This document shows positions 1 to 6,442 of a DNA stretch of 13,424 bases, piece by piece. Below the pieces are notes generated by a model. That model did not search any database and had not been told where the DNA came from. It worked only from the letters and a program-made list of their open reading frames with translations. The stretch spans positions 1 to 13,424 of the forward strand of contig JAISSA010000256.1 of assembly GCA_031273365.1 (NCBI GenBank). The letters run 5' to 3'. The first letter of the stretch is position 1, and every line of letters starts with the position of its first letter. This stretch comes from Synergistaceae bacterium (GTDB lineage: Bacteria; Synergistota; Synergistia; Synergistales; Aminobacteriaceae). The translations under genes were made by a program, and so were the position numbers.

Positions 1-94
1 GAAGCGCCAGAAGCAAAGCACAATACGGGAAAAAACGCCAATACCTGTTCAAAAAGATTTTTACTTCTTTTCCTGCAATGTCTGATAAAACCAT
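1..94 (-). CDS. N-terminal fragment of a putative membrane protein, cut by the window edge
   Basis: Reading leftward from the ATG at 92-94, 31 codons are open to the edge: MVLSDIAGKEVKIFLNRYWR, then FFPYCALLLAL. AGGAG (complement of 104-108) lies 9 nt before the ATG, a well-placed ribosome binding site. The fragment has a charged amphipathic start and then a hydrophobic run from about residue 21, which suggests a signal anchor or first membrane helix. The family cannot be recognised from 31 residues. The stretch is clearly more AT-rich than the genes to the right. A minus-strand terminator at 143-180 separates it from upstream transcription, so it probably starts its own transcript, although I found no convincing promoter in 109-142. 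Confidence 0.55.
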   Translation of the reverse strand, partial: MVLSDIAGKEVKIFLNRYWRFFPYCALLLAL

Positions 95-142
95 AAAATT
101 CTACTCCTTTATGCCCTGTATTTATTGACAGCGCTCAGGTGG

Positions 143-180
143 AGGAAAAAATAAAGCTGGCAGTCGCTGTGGTCCAGCTT
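143..180 (-). terminator. Rho-independent terminator, minus strand
   Basis: On the minus strand a perfect 7-bp stem, AAGCTGG/CCAGCTT (174-180 with 154-160), encloses a 13-nt loop that can form an inner CAG/CTG pairing. It is followed directly by TTTATTTTTTCC. Stem plus T-run in this orientation ends leftward transcripts, such as read-through from pckG or an RNA made from 181-625. It isolates the small membrane gene at 1-94. Confidence 0.65.
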
Positions 181-430
181 CTACCAGCCATCGCCGAACT
201 AATTCGGCTCATTCTGACACTCTAAACCCACGTTAGGGCGTAAGTCCGAGGTGGGGGTAGCGCCCCGTCCCGGCAGCCCGGGAACAACCCCTCTCCCAGG
301 CGGATATTCCTTCCATCCTATTATACACCCTATACACCTTACGCCGCCGCCTCGCACCTGACGTTTCAACTCACACGCCCGTGAGGGCGTGAACCACCCA
401 AAAAGGCGGCCCTCCGGAGGCGACACGTAT
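181..430 (-). other. Gene-free, hairpin-rich region ending at a terminator; possible structured RNA or element remnant
   Basis: No reading frame here looks coding. A 75-codon minus frame (199-426) has odd composition and no recognisable domain. Several short perfect hairpins are visible: GCCGAA/TTCGGC (193-208, loop ctaa), a GGGG/CCCC pair around 253-266 and CCCGG/CCGGG around 269-282. There is also a 10-bp self-complementary CCTCCGGAGG (411-420), a pair GCCGCC (343-348)/GGCGGC (405-410) bracketing the CRISPR-type repeat, and a tandem TATACACC duplication (322-338). Because the minus strand ends in a good terminator at 143-180, a leftward structured RNA is possible. A decayed insertion-element end is the main alternative. 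I recognise no Rfam-type consensus. Confidence 0.3.
363..394 (-). repeat. Solitary 32-nt CRISPR-type repeat (type I-C-like form), no array
   Basis: Read on the minus strand, the 32 nt start GTTCACGCCCTCAC and end GGGCGTGTGAGTTGAAAC. This form has an ACGCCC/GGGCGT stem around TCAC and the terminal GTTGAAAC that is typical of I-C-like CRISPR repeats. That resemblance is family knowledge recalled from memory, not a search result. I looked one repeat-plus-spacer length to each side (about 297-328 and 429-460) and saw no second copy. No cas gene is in the window. It may be a one-repeat remnant, a repeat-like regulatory RNA, or a chance hairpin ending in TTGAAAC. Confidence 0.4.
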
Positions 431-541
431 TTGGGAGGGTCCGAGACCAGAAAAAGCGACGAATCCGTCGGTACATTATGGAATGTCTTAGCGCTGATGA
501 TCGGGGGAATTTCTCCCCGTTGCAGAACCCGCAGAATGGTT

Positions 542-632
542 CAGCTTTTGCCTGGGTGGGAGATGCGGGGTTTGAAGGCTTACGGCTGCCCCATCGATGT
601 CAAATGGGGCAGCAACCTTATTTTTTCACGCC
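542..632 (+). repeat. Dispersed repeat family 2, copy A
   Basis: The core at 542-583 starts CAGCTTTTGCC, contains GGGTGGG and GGGGTTT, and ends GCTTAC. The same core occurs on the minus strand at 3206-3164 with about 37 of 43 aligned positions matching by eye. After the core both copies carry a hairpin of unrelated sequence, then a related tail (GCAGCAACCTTATTTTTTC here, GCAGAAGTCTTGTTTTATTTC there). The tail overlaps the stop codon of pckG on the other strand. Conserved core plus conserved T-rich tail around a changing hairpin suggests a small mobile or RNA-level element with its own terminator. Confidence 0.55.
585..626 (+). terminator. Strong hairpin with downstream T-run at the 3' end of pckG
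   Basis: A perfect 10-bp stem GCTGCCCCAT (585-594)/ATGGGGCAGC (604-613) has a 9-nt loop. On the plus strand it is followed by AACCTTATTTTTT, so it is terminator-like for rightward transcripts, although the T-run begins several bases after the stem. On the minus strand the hairpin starts 12 nt after the pckG stop and no T-run follows. There it could only act as an mRNA 3'-end stabiliser or pause site. It forms the variable part of repeat copy A. Confidence 0.45.
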
Positions 633-2431
633 AGATTTTTCTCGAGCGTGGATAACTCTTCCTTCAGCTTCGCCGGAAGTTTGTCGCCAAATTTGGCGTA
701 GAACTCGTGAATTCCCTTCGCTTCCTCCCTCCAGAGGGTCTTATCCACCGAGAGCAGGTTTTTCAGGGTATCGAGGGAGACGTCCAGGTCCTCCAGACTG
801 ATGTCCTCCGCCCGGGGCAGCCAGCCGATGGGGCCCTCCACGGCGTCGGCCTCGCCGAAGGCGCGACGGACGATCCAGTCGAGGACACGCAGGTTCTCGC
901 CGTAGCCGGGCCATATGAATTTGCCGTTCTCGTCGGTGCGGAACCAGTTGACGTTAAAGATCTTCGGCGGGTTGGGGATATTTTTGCCCATCTCCAGCCA
1001 GTGCGTGAAGTAGTCGCCCATGTGATAACCGCAGAAAGGCAGCATCGCCATCGGATCGCGGCGAACCACGCCCACCGCTCCGGCTGCCGCGGCGGTGGTT
1101 TCGCTCGCCATGATGGACCCCACGAAAACCCCGTGGTCCCAGTCGCGGGACTGATAGACGAGCGGCGCCGTCTTCGCGCGACGGCCTCCGAAGATCAGCG
1201 CGGAGATCGGCACGCCCTGCGGGGCCTCGAATTCGCTCGAAATGCAGGGACACTGAGCGGCCGGAGCGGTGAAGCGGCTGTTGGGGTGCGCGCCGACGGA
1301 ACCGTCGGACGAGTCCCACTTCTCGCCCTTCCAGTTGAGGGCGTTCTTCGGCGGATTTTTATCCAGCCCCTCCCACCAGATGGTGTTGTCGTCCAGATTG
1401 TGCACGACGTTGGTGAAGATGGTGTTTTTCTGGCAGGTCTGCAGCGCGTTGGGGTTGGATTTCATGTTGGTGCCCGGGGCCACGCCGAAGAAACCGGCCT
1501 CCGGGTTCACCGCCCAGAGCCTGCCGTCCGGGCCGACGCGCAGCCACGCGATGTCGTCGCCGACGCACCAGACCTTATAACCCTTCTTTTTGTACACCTC
1601 CGGCGGAATCAGCATGGCCAGGTTGGTCTTGCCGCAGGCGGAAGGGAAGGCGGCGGCGACGTAACGCACCTCGCCTTTGGGGTTCTCCAGCCCCAGAATC
1701 AGCATATGCTCCGCCATCCAGCCCTCGTTGCGCCCCAGGTAGGACGCGATGCGCAGCGCGAAACACTTCTTGCCCAGCAGCACGTTTCCGCCGTAACCGG
1801 AGTTGATCGACCAGATGGCGTTGTCCTCCGGGAACTGGACGATGTAACGGTTCTCTTCGTCGATGCCGGCTTTGGCATGGAGCCCCTTCGTAAAATCAGA
1901 AGGGTCTTTTGAGGCGTCCAGGCACTTCAGCACGCGGACGCCGATGCGGGTCATGATGGCCATGTTCAAAACGACGTATATCGAGTCGGTCAGCTCGATG
2001 CCGAACTTGGCAAAGGGCGACTCCGGCACGGTCATGGAGAAGGGAATGACGTACATCGTGCGGCCCTTCATCGCGCCGTCGTAAAGTTTACGCAGTTTTG
2101 CGTACATCTCCACAGGGTCCATCCAGTTGTTGGTCGGGCCGGCGTCCTCCTGTTTGCGAGAGCAGATGAAGGTGCGGTGCTCCACGCGCGCGACGTCGTT
2201 CACGGCGGTACGGTGCAGGTAACAGCCCGGCAGCTTTTCCCGGTTCAGCTCGAGGATCTCGCCCGACGCCACGCTTTGAGCCCGCAGAGCGTTCAACTGC
2301 TCCTCGGACCCGTCGATCCAGACAACCTCGTCCGGTCGGGTCATCGAGGCCATTTCTTCCACCCAGGCGTTGACGGCTTTATTATTGGTTAACGACAATG
2401 TAACAACCATCCTTTCTAAATTTAAATTCAT
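626..2431 (-). CDS. pckG: Phosphoenolpyruvate carboxykinase (GTP)
   Basis: This cytosolic enzyme interconverts oxaloacetate + GTP with PEP + CO2 + GDP, linking the TCA cycle to gluconeogenesis or, in anaerobes, fixing CO2 onto PEP. At 601 residues it has the normal length of the GTP-dependent family. Visible motifs are AGPTNNW (97-103), the P-loop with the reactive cysteine PSACGKTN (263-270, Cys266), the metal-binding kinase-2 GDDIAW (291-296), the R-loop FGGRR (414-418) and the nucleotide-pocket stretch around FIWPGYGEN (505-513). The ATP-type PEPCK has a different P-loop, so GTP use is well supported. The start is uncertain. The ATG at 2431 has no Shine-Dalgarno, and AGAAAGG touches the next ATG (2410). 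A TTG at 2396-2398, 12 nt after that AGAAAGG, would give the more family-like N-terminus MSLTNNKAVNAWVEEMA. The leader holds repeat copy R1 and a palindrome at 2440-2453. Confidence 0.96.
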   Translation of the reverse strand: MNLNLERMVVTLSLTNNKAVNAWVEEMASMTRPDEVVWIDGSEEQLNALRAQSVASGEILELNREKLPGCYLHRTAVNDVARVEHRTFICSRKQEDAGPTNNWMDPVEMYAKLRKLYDGAMKGRTMYVIPFSMTVPESPFAKFGIELTDSIYVVLNMAIMTRIGVRVLKCLDASKDPSDFTKGLHAKAGIDEENRYIVQFPEDNAIWSINSGYGGNVLLGKKCFALRIASYLGRNEGWMAEHMLILGLENPKGEVRYVAAAFPSACGKTNLAMLIPPEVYKKKGYKVWCVGDDIAWLRVGPDGRLWAVNPEAGFFGVAPGTNMKSNPNALQTCQKNTIFTNVVHNLDDNTIWWEGLDKNPPKNALNWKGEKWDSSDGSVGAHPNSRFTAPAAQCPCISSEFEAPQGVPISALIFGGRRAKTAPLVYQSRDWDHGVFVGSIMASETTAAAAGAVGVVRRDPMAMLPFCGYHMGDYFTHWLEMGKNIPNPPKIFNVNWFRTDENGKFIWPGYGENLRVLDWIVRRAFGEADAVEGPIGWLPRAEDISLEDLDVSLDTLKNLLSVDKTLWREEAKGIHEFYAKFGDKLPAKLKEELSTLEKNLA

Positions 2432-2439
2432 GGGGGCAG

Positions 2440-2453
2440 GGGAACGTGTTCCC
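2440..2453. promoter_or_regulatory. Palindrome in the pckG leader, possible operator
   Basis: GGGAAC-gt-GTTCCC is a perfect 6+6 inverted repeat centred about 15 nt before the upstream pckG ATG and about 48 nt before the TTG start. It could be a repressor site or a small hairpin affecting translation. GTTCCCC recurs a little further upstream (on the minus strand, complement of about 2492-2498). No regulator is recognised from the site. Confidence 0.3.
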
Positions 2454-2504
2454 TCGCTCGCTCGGCTGAAACCCCCTTATTTACGAGGGCTGGGGAACTA
2501 TCTT

Positions 2505-2550
2505 CAGGGGCTTCGCCCCTGCACCCCACTCAAGGGCCCAGGCCCTTGAG
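2505..2550 (-). repeat. Two-hairpin GC-rich repeat, copy R1
   Basis: On the minus strand it reads as a 10-bp hairpin CTCAAGGGCC/GGCCCTTGAG (2550-2529), linker TGGGGTG, then CAGGGGC-gaa-GCCCCTG (2521-2505). The same order of long hairpin, GGGGTG-like linker and short GGGGC-ngA-GCCCC hairpin is seen in R2, R3 and R4. It lies between the MOSC stop and pckG. If the TATAAT at 2557-2562 is a real -10, this hairpin would form the very 5' end of the pckG mRNA. Confidence 0.75.
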
Positions 2551-2556
2551 AATCCC

Positions 2557-2585
2557 ATTATAAATGACTGTCAGGTTGAACTCAG
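2557..2585 (-). promoter_or_regulatory. Possible pckG promoter
   Basis: On the minus strand a perfect TATAAT (complement of 2557-2562) is preceded 17 nt upstream by CTGAGT, which is a poor -35. Transcription would start near 2550, about 120-150 nt ahead of pckG and at the first base of hairpin R1. The -10 is good and the -35 weak. The -35 overlaps the 3' end of the MOSC gene, which could otherwise co-transcribe pckG. Confidence 0.35.
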
Positions 2586-3029
2586 GGCGCACATTCCCAC
2601 GTCATCGCCCCTGCGGACCATCCCTCCCCGAAGCACCCGGCAGAAAATCCCCAGACGGGGCATGATACAGTCGCCTGCCGCCTCGTAAATGGCACAGTGT
2701 GCGTGACACTCCTTTCCTATCTGCATGACCTCCAGCTCGGTCTCCCCAACCCGGATGCGGTCGCCCAGACGGAGTTTCTTCAAATCGAAGCCCTCGACCA
2801 GAAGGTTCTCCGCAAAATCTCCCGCCTTCAGGTTCGGAACCTTCTGCCGGATTCTGGCGGCCTCCTCGGCGTTGAGCAGGCTGACCTGGCGATGCCCGAA
2901 CCCGAAGTGAGCGTCACCCTCCACCCCCATGCCCTCAACCAGCAGGGCCTCGCCGACGTCGGCCTTTTGCATGCCCTTCGCCTCCGCCCGACAGACGGCG
3001 ACAACACGACCCTCCCTCACAACGTCCAC
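2571..3029 (-). CDS. MOSC-domain protein
   Basis: A single-domain 152-residue protein of the MOSC family (the C-terminal domain of molybdenum cofactor sulfurase). These soluble proteins are thought to carry or transfer sulfur or to bind Mo-cofactor-like substrates. The exact substrate of stand-alone members is unknown. Seen here are GVEGDAHFGFGHRQVSLL (35-52), the GDFAENLLVEG block (70-80) and the Cys motif GKECHAHC (105-112), followed by further Cys at 121 and 130. The start is GTG at 3027-3029 with AAGGAG (complement of 3039-3044) 8 nt upstream, which decides it. Its leader overlaps the end of repeat copy B. A weak TTGTTT-16-TACAAT promoter may lie at 3084-3111 (minus). Moaa/moeA-type neighbours are absent, so context adds little. 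Confidence 0.9.
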   Translation of the reverse strand: MDVVREGRVVAVCRAEAKGMQKADVGEALLVEGMGVEGDAHFGFGHRQVSLLNAEEAARIRQKVPNLKAGDFAENLLVEGFDLKKLRLGDRIRVGETELEVMQIGKECHAHCAIYEAAGDCIMPRLGIFCRVLRGGMVRRGDDVGMCALSST

Positions 3030-3097
3030 AATAAAAACTCCTTCAGTAACCCGCCAGATATATCCTGTATTTTAACTACGTAAATTGTACTCCGACG

Positions 3098-3206
3098 ACG
3101 AAATAAAACAAGACTTCTGCACCAACCCAAATCTGCGCCAATCCGGCGCATGGAACAACAAAGGTAAGCGTTTAAACCCCACATCGCCCACCCTGGGCAA
3201 AAGCTG
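3098..3206 (-). repeat. Dispersed repeat family 2, copy B
   Basis: The minus-strand core (3206-3164) begins CAGCTTTTGCC and ends GTTTAAACGCTTAC, matching copy A at 542-583. It is followed by a different hairpin, TGCGCC/GGCGCA (3134-3150, loop of 5), and a T-rich tail similar to that of copy A. It fills most of the divergent gap between the MOSC gene and the WG-repeat gene and abuts the WG-gene promoter. Confidence 0.55.
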
Positions 3207-3209
3207 GCG

Positions 3210-3237
3210 TTTACCAACGAAGCGCGTGAGCTATAAT
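3210..3237 (+). promoter_or_regulatory. Promoter of the WG-repeat gene
   Basis: TTTACC (3210-3215), a 16-nt spacer and a perfect TATAAT (3232-3237) give a predicted start near 3244. The leader would be about 55 nt, carrying AAGGAGG (3282-3288) 10 nt before the ATG. A nine-codon frame ATG GAA ATG ... TGA (3244-3273) starts at the predicted transcription start but has no ribosome binding site. Confidence 0.5.
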
Positions 3238-3298
3238 TTCGACATGGAAATGGCTTTAGGAGGGTTTCCCTGAATTTAATGAAGGAGGTTTTAGAAGA

Positions 3299-4216
3299 AT
3301 GCAAAGACGCTTTGTTCGGTGGTGCGTGTTCTGCCTGATTGCGTTTCTGTCGTCGATGGTCTGTGGAGTTGCGGAGGTCGGGGCGCGCGAGGCGCAGATC
3401 GTCGTCGATTTCGTCTATTCCGACGCCCGTGACTTCAGCGAAGGGCTGGCGGCGGTGAGGTCGGGCGACCTGTGGGGCTACATCGACCGCGCGGGCCGGG
3501 TTGCCGTTCCCTTCGAGCACAGGGGCCCGGAGGTCGGGGACTTCTCCGGGGGATTCGCCTTTGCGGGCGGCTCGTTCATCGACCTGCGGGGCGAGGTCGC
3601 GTTCGAGGGCAGAAGTTTCGACCAGGCGACTCCCTTCTCGGAGGGGGTCGCGGCCGTTCAGTCTTACGGACAGTGGGGGTATATCGACCTTACGGGAAAG
3701 TACGTCATCCCCCCCGCCTATGAGAGCGCGGGGAATTTTTCGGAAGGAATGGCCCCCGTCAAAAGAAACGGGCTGTGGGGCTTCATCGACGCCCGGGGAC
3801 GCATGTTGATCGGCCCCCGTTTTCTTCGGGCCGACGCCTTCAGCGAAGGTCTGGCCCCGGTCGAATTCGAGGGGAAGGTCGGATACGTCGACCGGTCCGG
3901 GCGCTTCGTCGTGCAGCCGCGCTACGACGAAGGCGGGGCTTTTCACAACGGACGCGCGTCCGTGCGCGGCCCGGAAAGATGGAGGGACTGGGGCTACATC
4001 GACGTCCGGGGACGGGAGGTCATCCCCCGCCGCTTCAACGGGGCGGGAGCCTTCAGCGACGGACTGGCCCCCGTGGCCACGGACGCGCGGTGGGGGTATA
4101 TCGACGTGAACGGAAAAATAGCGATCGACGCGACGTACGACAACGCGCGCCCCTTCAGCGAAGGCCTGGCCGCGGTCGAACGGGACAACCGATGGGGGTA
4201 CATCCGTAGGCGTTAA
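3299..4216 (+). CDS. Exported WG-repeat (KWG-type) protein
   Basis: 305 residues. A basic start, MQRRFVRW, is followed by a hydrophobic segment to about residue 28 and a plausible signal peptidase I site after VGA (27-29), so it is probably periplasmic or surface-exposed. The rest is seven to eight tandem units of about 40 residues built around WGYIDxxG and FSEGLAxV, the hallmark of WG repeats. One unit is degenerate (FIDLRG), one has VGYVDRSG, and the last ends abruptly as WGYIRRR. The family is repetitive and of unknown function, usually thought to bind a ligand or partner. The start is supported by AAGGAGG 10 nt upstream. Near-identical DNA words such as TGGGGGTATATCGAC (around 3674 and 4091) make unit gain or loss by recombination possible. 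It is monocistronic, divergent from the MOSC gene and convergent with the J-protein gene. Confidence 0.9.
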   Translation: MQRRFVRWCVFCLIAFLSSMVCGVAEVGAREAQIVVDFVYSDARDFSEGLAAVRSGDLWGYIDRAGRVAVPFEHRGPEVGDFSGGFAFAGGSFIDLRGEVAFEGRSFDQATPFSEGVAAVQSYGQWGYIDLTGKYVIPPAYESAGNFSEGMAPVKRNGLWGFIDARGRMLIGPRFLRADAFSEGLAPVEFEGKVGYVDRSGRFVVQPRYDEGGAFHNGRASVRGPERWRDWGYIDVRGREVIPRRFNGAGAFSDGLAPVATDARWGYIDVNGKIAIDATYDNARPFSEGLAAVERDNRWGYIRRR

Positions 4217-4243
4217 CATCCGTACCCGATAAATAACGGGGTT

Positions 4244-4288
4244 CTCAGGGGCCCACGGCCCCTGAGCGGGGTGCGGGGCGGAGCCCTG
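4244..4288 (+). repeat. Two-hairpin GC-rich repeat, copy R2
   Basis: A 10-bp hairpin CTCAGGGGCC-cac-GGCCCCTGAG (4244-4266), linker CGGGGTG, then GGGGC-gga-GCCCT (4275-4287). The architecture is the same as R1 but on the opposite strand. It sits between the convergent 3' ends of the WG gene and the J-protein gene. It could halt transcription from both sides, but there is no T-run on the plus strand. Confidence 0.75.
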
Positions 4289-4298
4289 CGTTTCTGGC

Positions 4299-5225
4299 TC
4301 AATCAGTTTTTTCCAGCCTCGCCAGTTCCTCCCAGAGCTCCCTCTGCCGGTCCGTCAGCCGTTTGGGAACAGCGATTTCAACGCGGACAAACAGGTCTCC
4401 GCTGCCCTCGCCGTCGCGGCGGGGAAGGCCCCTGCCCCTGAGCCGCAGCTTCTGCCCGCCCTGCACCCCGGGCGGAATCTTCATTTCAACGTTTCCGGCA
4501 AGGGTTTCGACGTCCATCATCCCGCCCAGAACCGCCATCGAGGGCGTAATTTTCACGCTGCGGGTCAGGTTGTGTCCGCTGACCTCGAAGACGGGATGCG
4601 GGGCGATATGGACCGTCACGTAGATGTCGCCGCCGCTCGCGGCCTTGCCCGGCAGGCGGATACGGGACCCGTCGACGATGCCGCGCGGCAGATTGACGTT
4701 GAGCGTCCGCGGCTCGGCGTGGGGCGAGGAACGAAGGGTAAGCGTGCGAAGGCCGCCTCTGGCCGCGTCTTCGAGCGACAGGGACAGTTCGATCTCGCTG
4801 TCGCGCTGTACGGTGCGGGAACGCCCGTTTGGGGAATGGCCGTTCGGGTAATGCCCGTTCGCGCCCGCGAAGATGTCTCCAAAACCGCCGCTGCCGCCGA
4901 AAATCGTTTTGAAGAAGTCGCTGAAGTCGCTGAAGTCGCCTCCGAACTCGACGCGAGGGCCGCCCTGCCAGTCCTGCGGGGGCGTGAAATTCTGCCCCTG
5001 TTCCCAGTTTGGCCCCAGAGTGTCGTATTTGACCCGCTTGTCCGGGTCTTTCAGGACCTCGTAGGCCTCGTTGATTTCTTTGTAGCGGGTATCCGCGTTT
5101 TTTTCCTTCGAGACATCCGGATGATATTTTTTCGCAAGTTTTCGGTAGGCCCTGCGGATATCGTCCTGCGACGCCGTACGCGGCAGCCCCAGAATTTCGT
5201 AATAATCCTTATACTGCACGGCCAT
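4299..5225 (-). CDS. CbpA-type J-domain co-chaperone without zinc finger
   Basis: 308 residues, class II Hsp40. The J domain (about 6-70) has HPD at 35-37, which stimulates DnaK ATPase. A Gly/Phe-rich linker (about 90-125) contains DFSDFSDFF and FGGSGGFGDIF, followed by the short repeat NGHYPNGHSPNGR. The DnaJ C-terminal substrate-binding region is about 140-295, with LPRGIVDGSRIRLPGKG-like and PGVQGGQKLRLRGRG motifs. There is no CxxCxGxG zinc region, and the protein has no cysteine at all, unlike the preceding DnaJ. The start ATG (5223-5225) has AGGTGA overlapping the dnaJ stop codon; the gap is only 10 nt, so translation is probably coupled. It is the last gene of the heat-shock cluster, so DnaK is its likely partner. 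The symbol cbpA would be by analogy only. Confidence 0.93.
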   Translation of the reverse strand: MAVQYKDYYEILGLPRTASQDDIRRAYRKLAKKYHPDVSKEKNADTRYKEINEAYEVLKDPDKRVKYDTLGPNWEQGQNFTPPQDWQGGPRVEFGGDFSDFSDFFKTIFGGSGGFGDIFAGANGHYPNGHSPNGRSRTVQRDSEIELSLSLEDAARGGLRTLTLRSSPHAEPRTLNVNLPRGIVDGSRIRLPGKAASGGDIYVTVHIAPHPVFEVSGHNLTRSVKITPSMAVLGGMMDVETLAGNVEMKIPPGVQGGQKLRLRGRGLPRRDGEGSGDLFVRVEIAVPKRLTDRQRELWEELARLEKTD

Positions 5226-5235
5226 GATCTCTCAC

Positions 5236-6369
5236 CTAATCGAAAAGTTTTTTAAATTTGTCGAAGATGCTGCCCTCTTCGGAGGCGGCGACGGGAACGG
5301 GCACCTTCATTTCCTGAGCCAGTTCGACGATAAGGGCCTTTTGCCTGTCGCTGAGCTTCGAGGGGACGTCGATGAACACGTGGACGTAAAGGTCGCCGCG
5401 CCCGCGCGGGCCGCGCAGCCGGGGCATTCCCCTGCCTCTGACCTTCAGGACCTGACCGTGCGTTGTGCCCGCGGGGACCTCTATTTTTTCCTCGCCGTCG
5501 ATCAGTGTGGGAATATCCACGGAGGTCCCCAGCACCGCCTGGGGCCAGCTCAGAAGAAGGCGGCTGTGAAGGTCGCCGCCGTCCCGCTCGAAGTCCCGGT
5601 GGCGTTCGACGTCGAGGACGAGGAACAGATCGCCGGGCGGGCCTCCGTTCATGCCGCCCTCTCCCTCGCCGGAGATGCGCAGGCGCGTTCCCGTCTCCAC
5701 CCCCGCCGGAATTTTCACCTCGACTTTATGGTTTTTACGAATCCGTCCGTTGCCGCTGCAGTCCGGGCAGCGTTCCACGATAACCTGTCCCCGGCCCTGA
5801 CAGCGGGGGCAGGTATTGACGGATACAAACTGCCCGAAAGGCGTGCGCTGAACGTTCTCGACCTGACCGCGCCCTCCGCAGGTCTCGCAGGTTTTCGGAG
5901 AGGTGCCCGGTTTTGCGCCGGTCCCTCCGCAGGTCACGCAGCTCTCCCACCGGGGAATTTCCAGGTTGCGGGCTACGCCGTTCGCGGCCTCCAGCAACGT
6001 GACGCCGACGCTCATCTGGAGATCGGCCCCACGCCGCGGCGCGTTGGGATTGGCGCGCCGACCGCCCATATCTCCCCCAAAGACCTGTGAAAACAGATCC
6101 CCGAAGAGGTCCCCGAACCCGCCGAAACCTCCCTCGAAGGGGCTTCCCCCCTCTCCGTCGGCCGTGCCGAACTGATCGTAGCGGGCGCGTTTTTCGGGAT
6201 CGCCGAGGACGGAGTATGCCGCGTTGACCTTCTTGAATTTTTCCTCGGCCTCCGGGTTATCACGGTTCGTGTCCGGATGGTACTCCCGGACAAGCCGGCG
6301 GTATGCCTTTTTGATGTCCGCCTGCGAGGCCTCGCGTGAAACGCCCAATATCTGATATAGATCTTCCAA
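5236..6369 (-). CDS. dnaJ: Chaperone protein DnaJ (class I Hsp40)
   Basis: 377 residues, normal length. The J domain is 1-66 with HPD at 31-33. A Gly/Phe region (about 72-103) is followed by four CxxCxGxG motifs (Cys144/147, 161/164, 187/190, 201/204) that bind two zincs, then the C-terminal substrate-binding and dimerisation parts. It delivers unfolded clients to DnaK and triggers ATP hydrolysis. The start codon is TTG (6367-6369). An in-frame TGA lies seven codons upstream and no ATG or GTG lies between, so TTG is the only sensible start giving MEDLYQILGVSREAS. The Shine-Dalgarno is weak (ACGGGGTG about 7 nt away), which together with the upstream hairpin may keep DnaJ below DnaK levels. 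Confidence 0.97.
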   Translation of the reverse strand: MEDLYQILGVSREASQADIKKAYRRLVREYHPDTNRDNPEAEEKFKKVNAAYSVLGDPEKRARYDQFGTADGEGGSPFEGGFGGFGDLFGDLFSQVFGGDMGGRRANPNAPRRGADLQMSVGVTLLEAANGVARNLEIPRWESCVTCGGTGAKPGTSPKTCETCGGRGQVENVQRTPFGQFVSVNTCPRCQGRGQVIVERCPDCSGNGRIRKNHKVEVKIPAGVETGTRLRISGEGEGGMNGGPPGDLFLVLDVERHRDFERDGGDLHSRLLLSWPQAVLGTSVDIPTLIDGEEKIEVPAGTTHGQVLKVRGRGMPRLRGPRGRGDLYVHVFIDVPSKLSDRQKALIVELAQEMKVPVPVAASEEGSIFDKFKKLFD

Positions 6370-6442
6370 AAGACAACACCCCGTAATTCAGCGTTTCATT
6401 TTTTTATTTCTTATCCTAAACACGATCTCCTGCGGGATTGCA

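Noticed and set aside
125..130. TTGACA on the plus strand as a -35 box
   Set aside because: No -10-like hexamer at 16-18 nt and no rightward gene behind it.
199..426. 75-codon minus frame as a transposase (TnpB) C-terminus
   Set aside because: No zinc-finger CxxC pairs or catalytic motifs; it reads across the CRISPR-type repeat and GC hairpins, so it is more likely noncoding.
143..625. RNase P RNA, suggested by AAGCTGGCAGTCGC near 154-167
   Set aside because: The universal GAGGAAAGTCCGGGC block and the other conserved RNase P regions are absent; the similarity is just the terminator stem.
707..1912. 401-codon plus-strand frame inside pckG
   Set aside because: Antisense shadow; pckG is unambiguous on the minus strand and the plus frame has the His/Arg/Val-rich composition typical of such shadows.
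3017..4219. 400-codon minus-strand open frame opposite the WG-repeat gene
   Set aside because: It is the antisense shadow of a GC-rich repetitive gene. Its sequence is Pro/Arg-rich without any domain, and the plus strand has a promoter, ribosome binding site, signal peptide and recognisable repeats.
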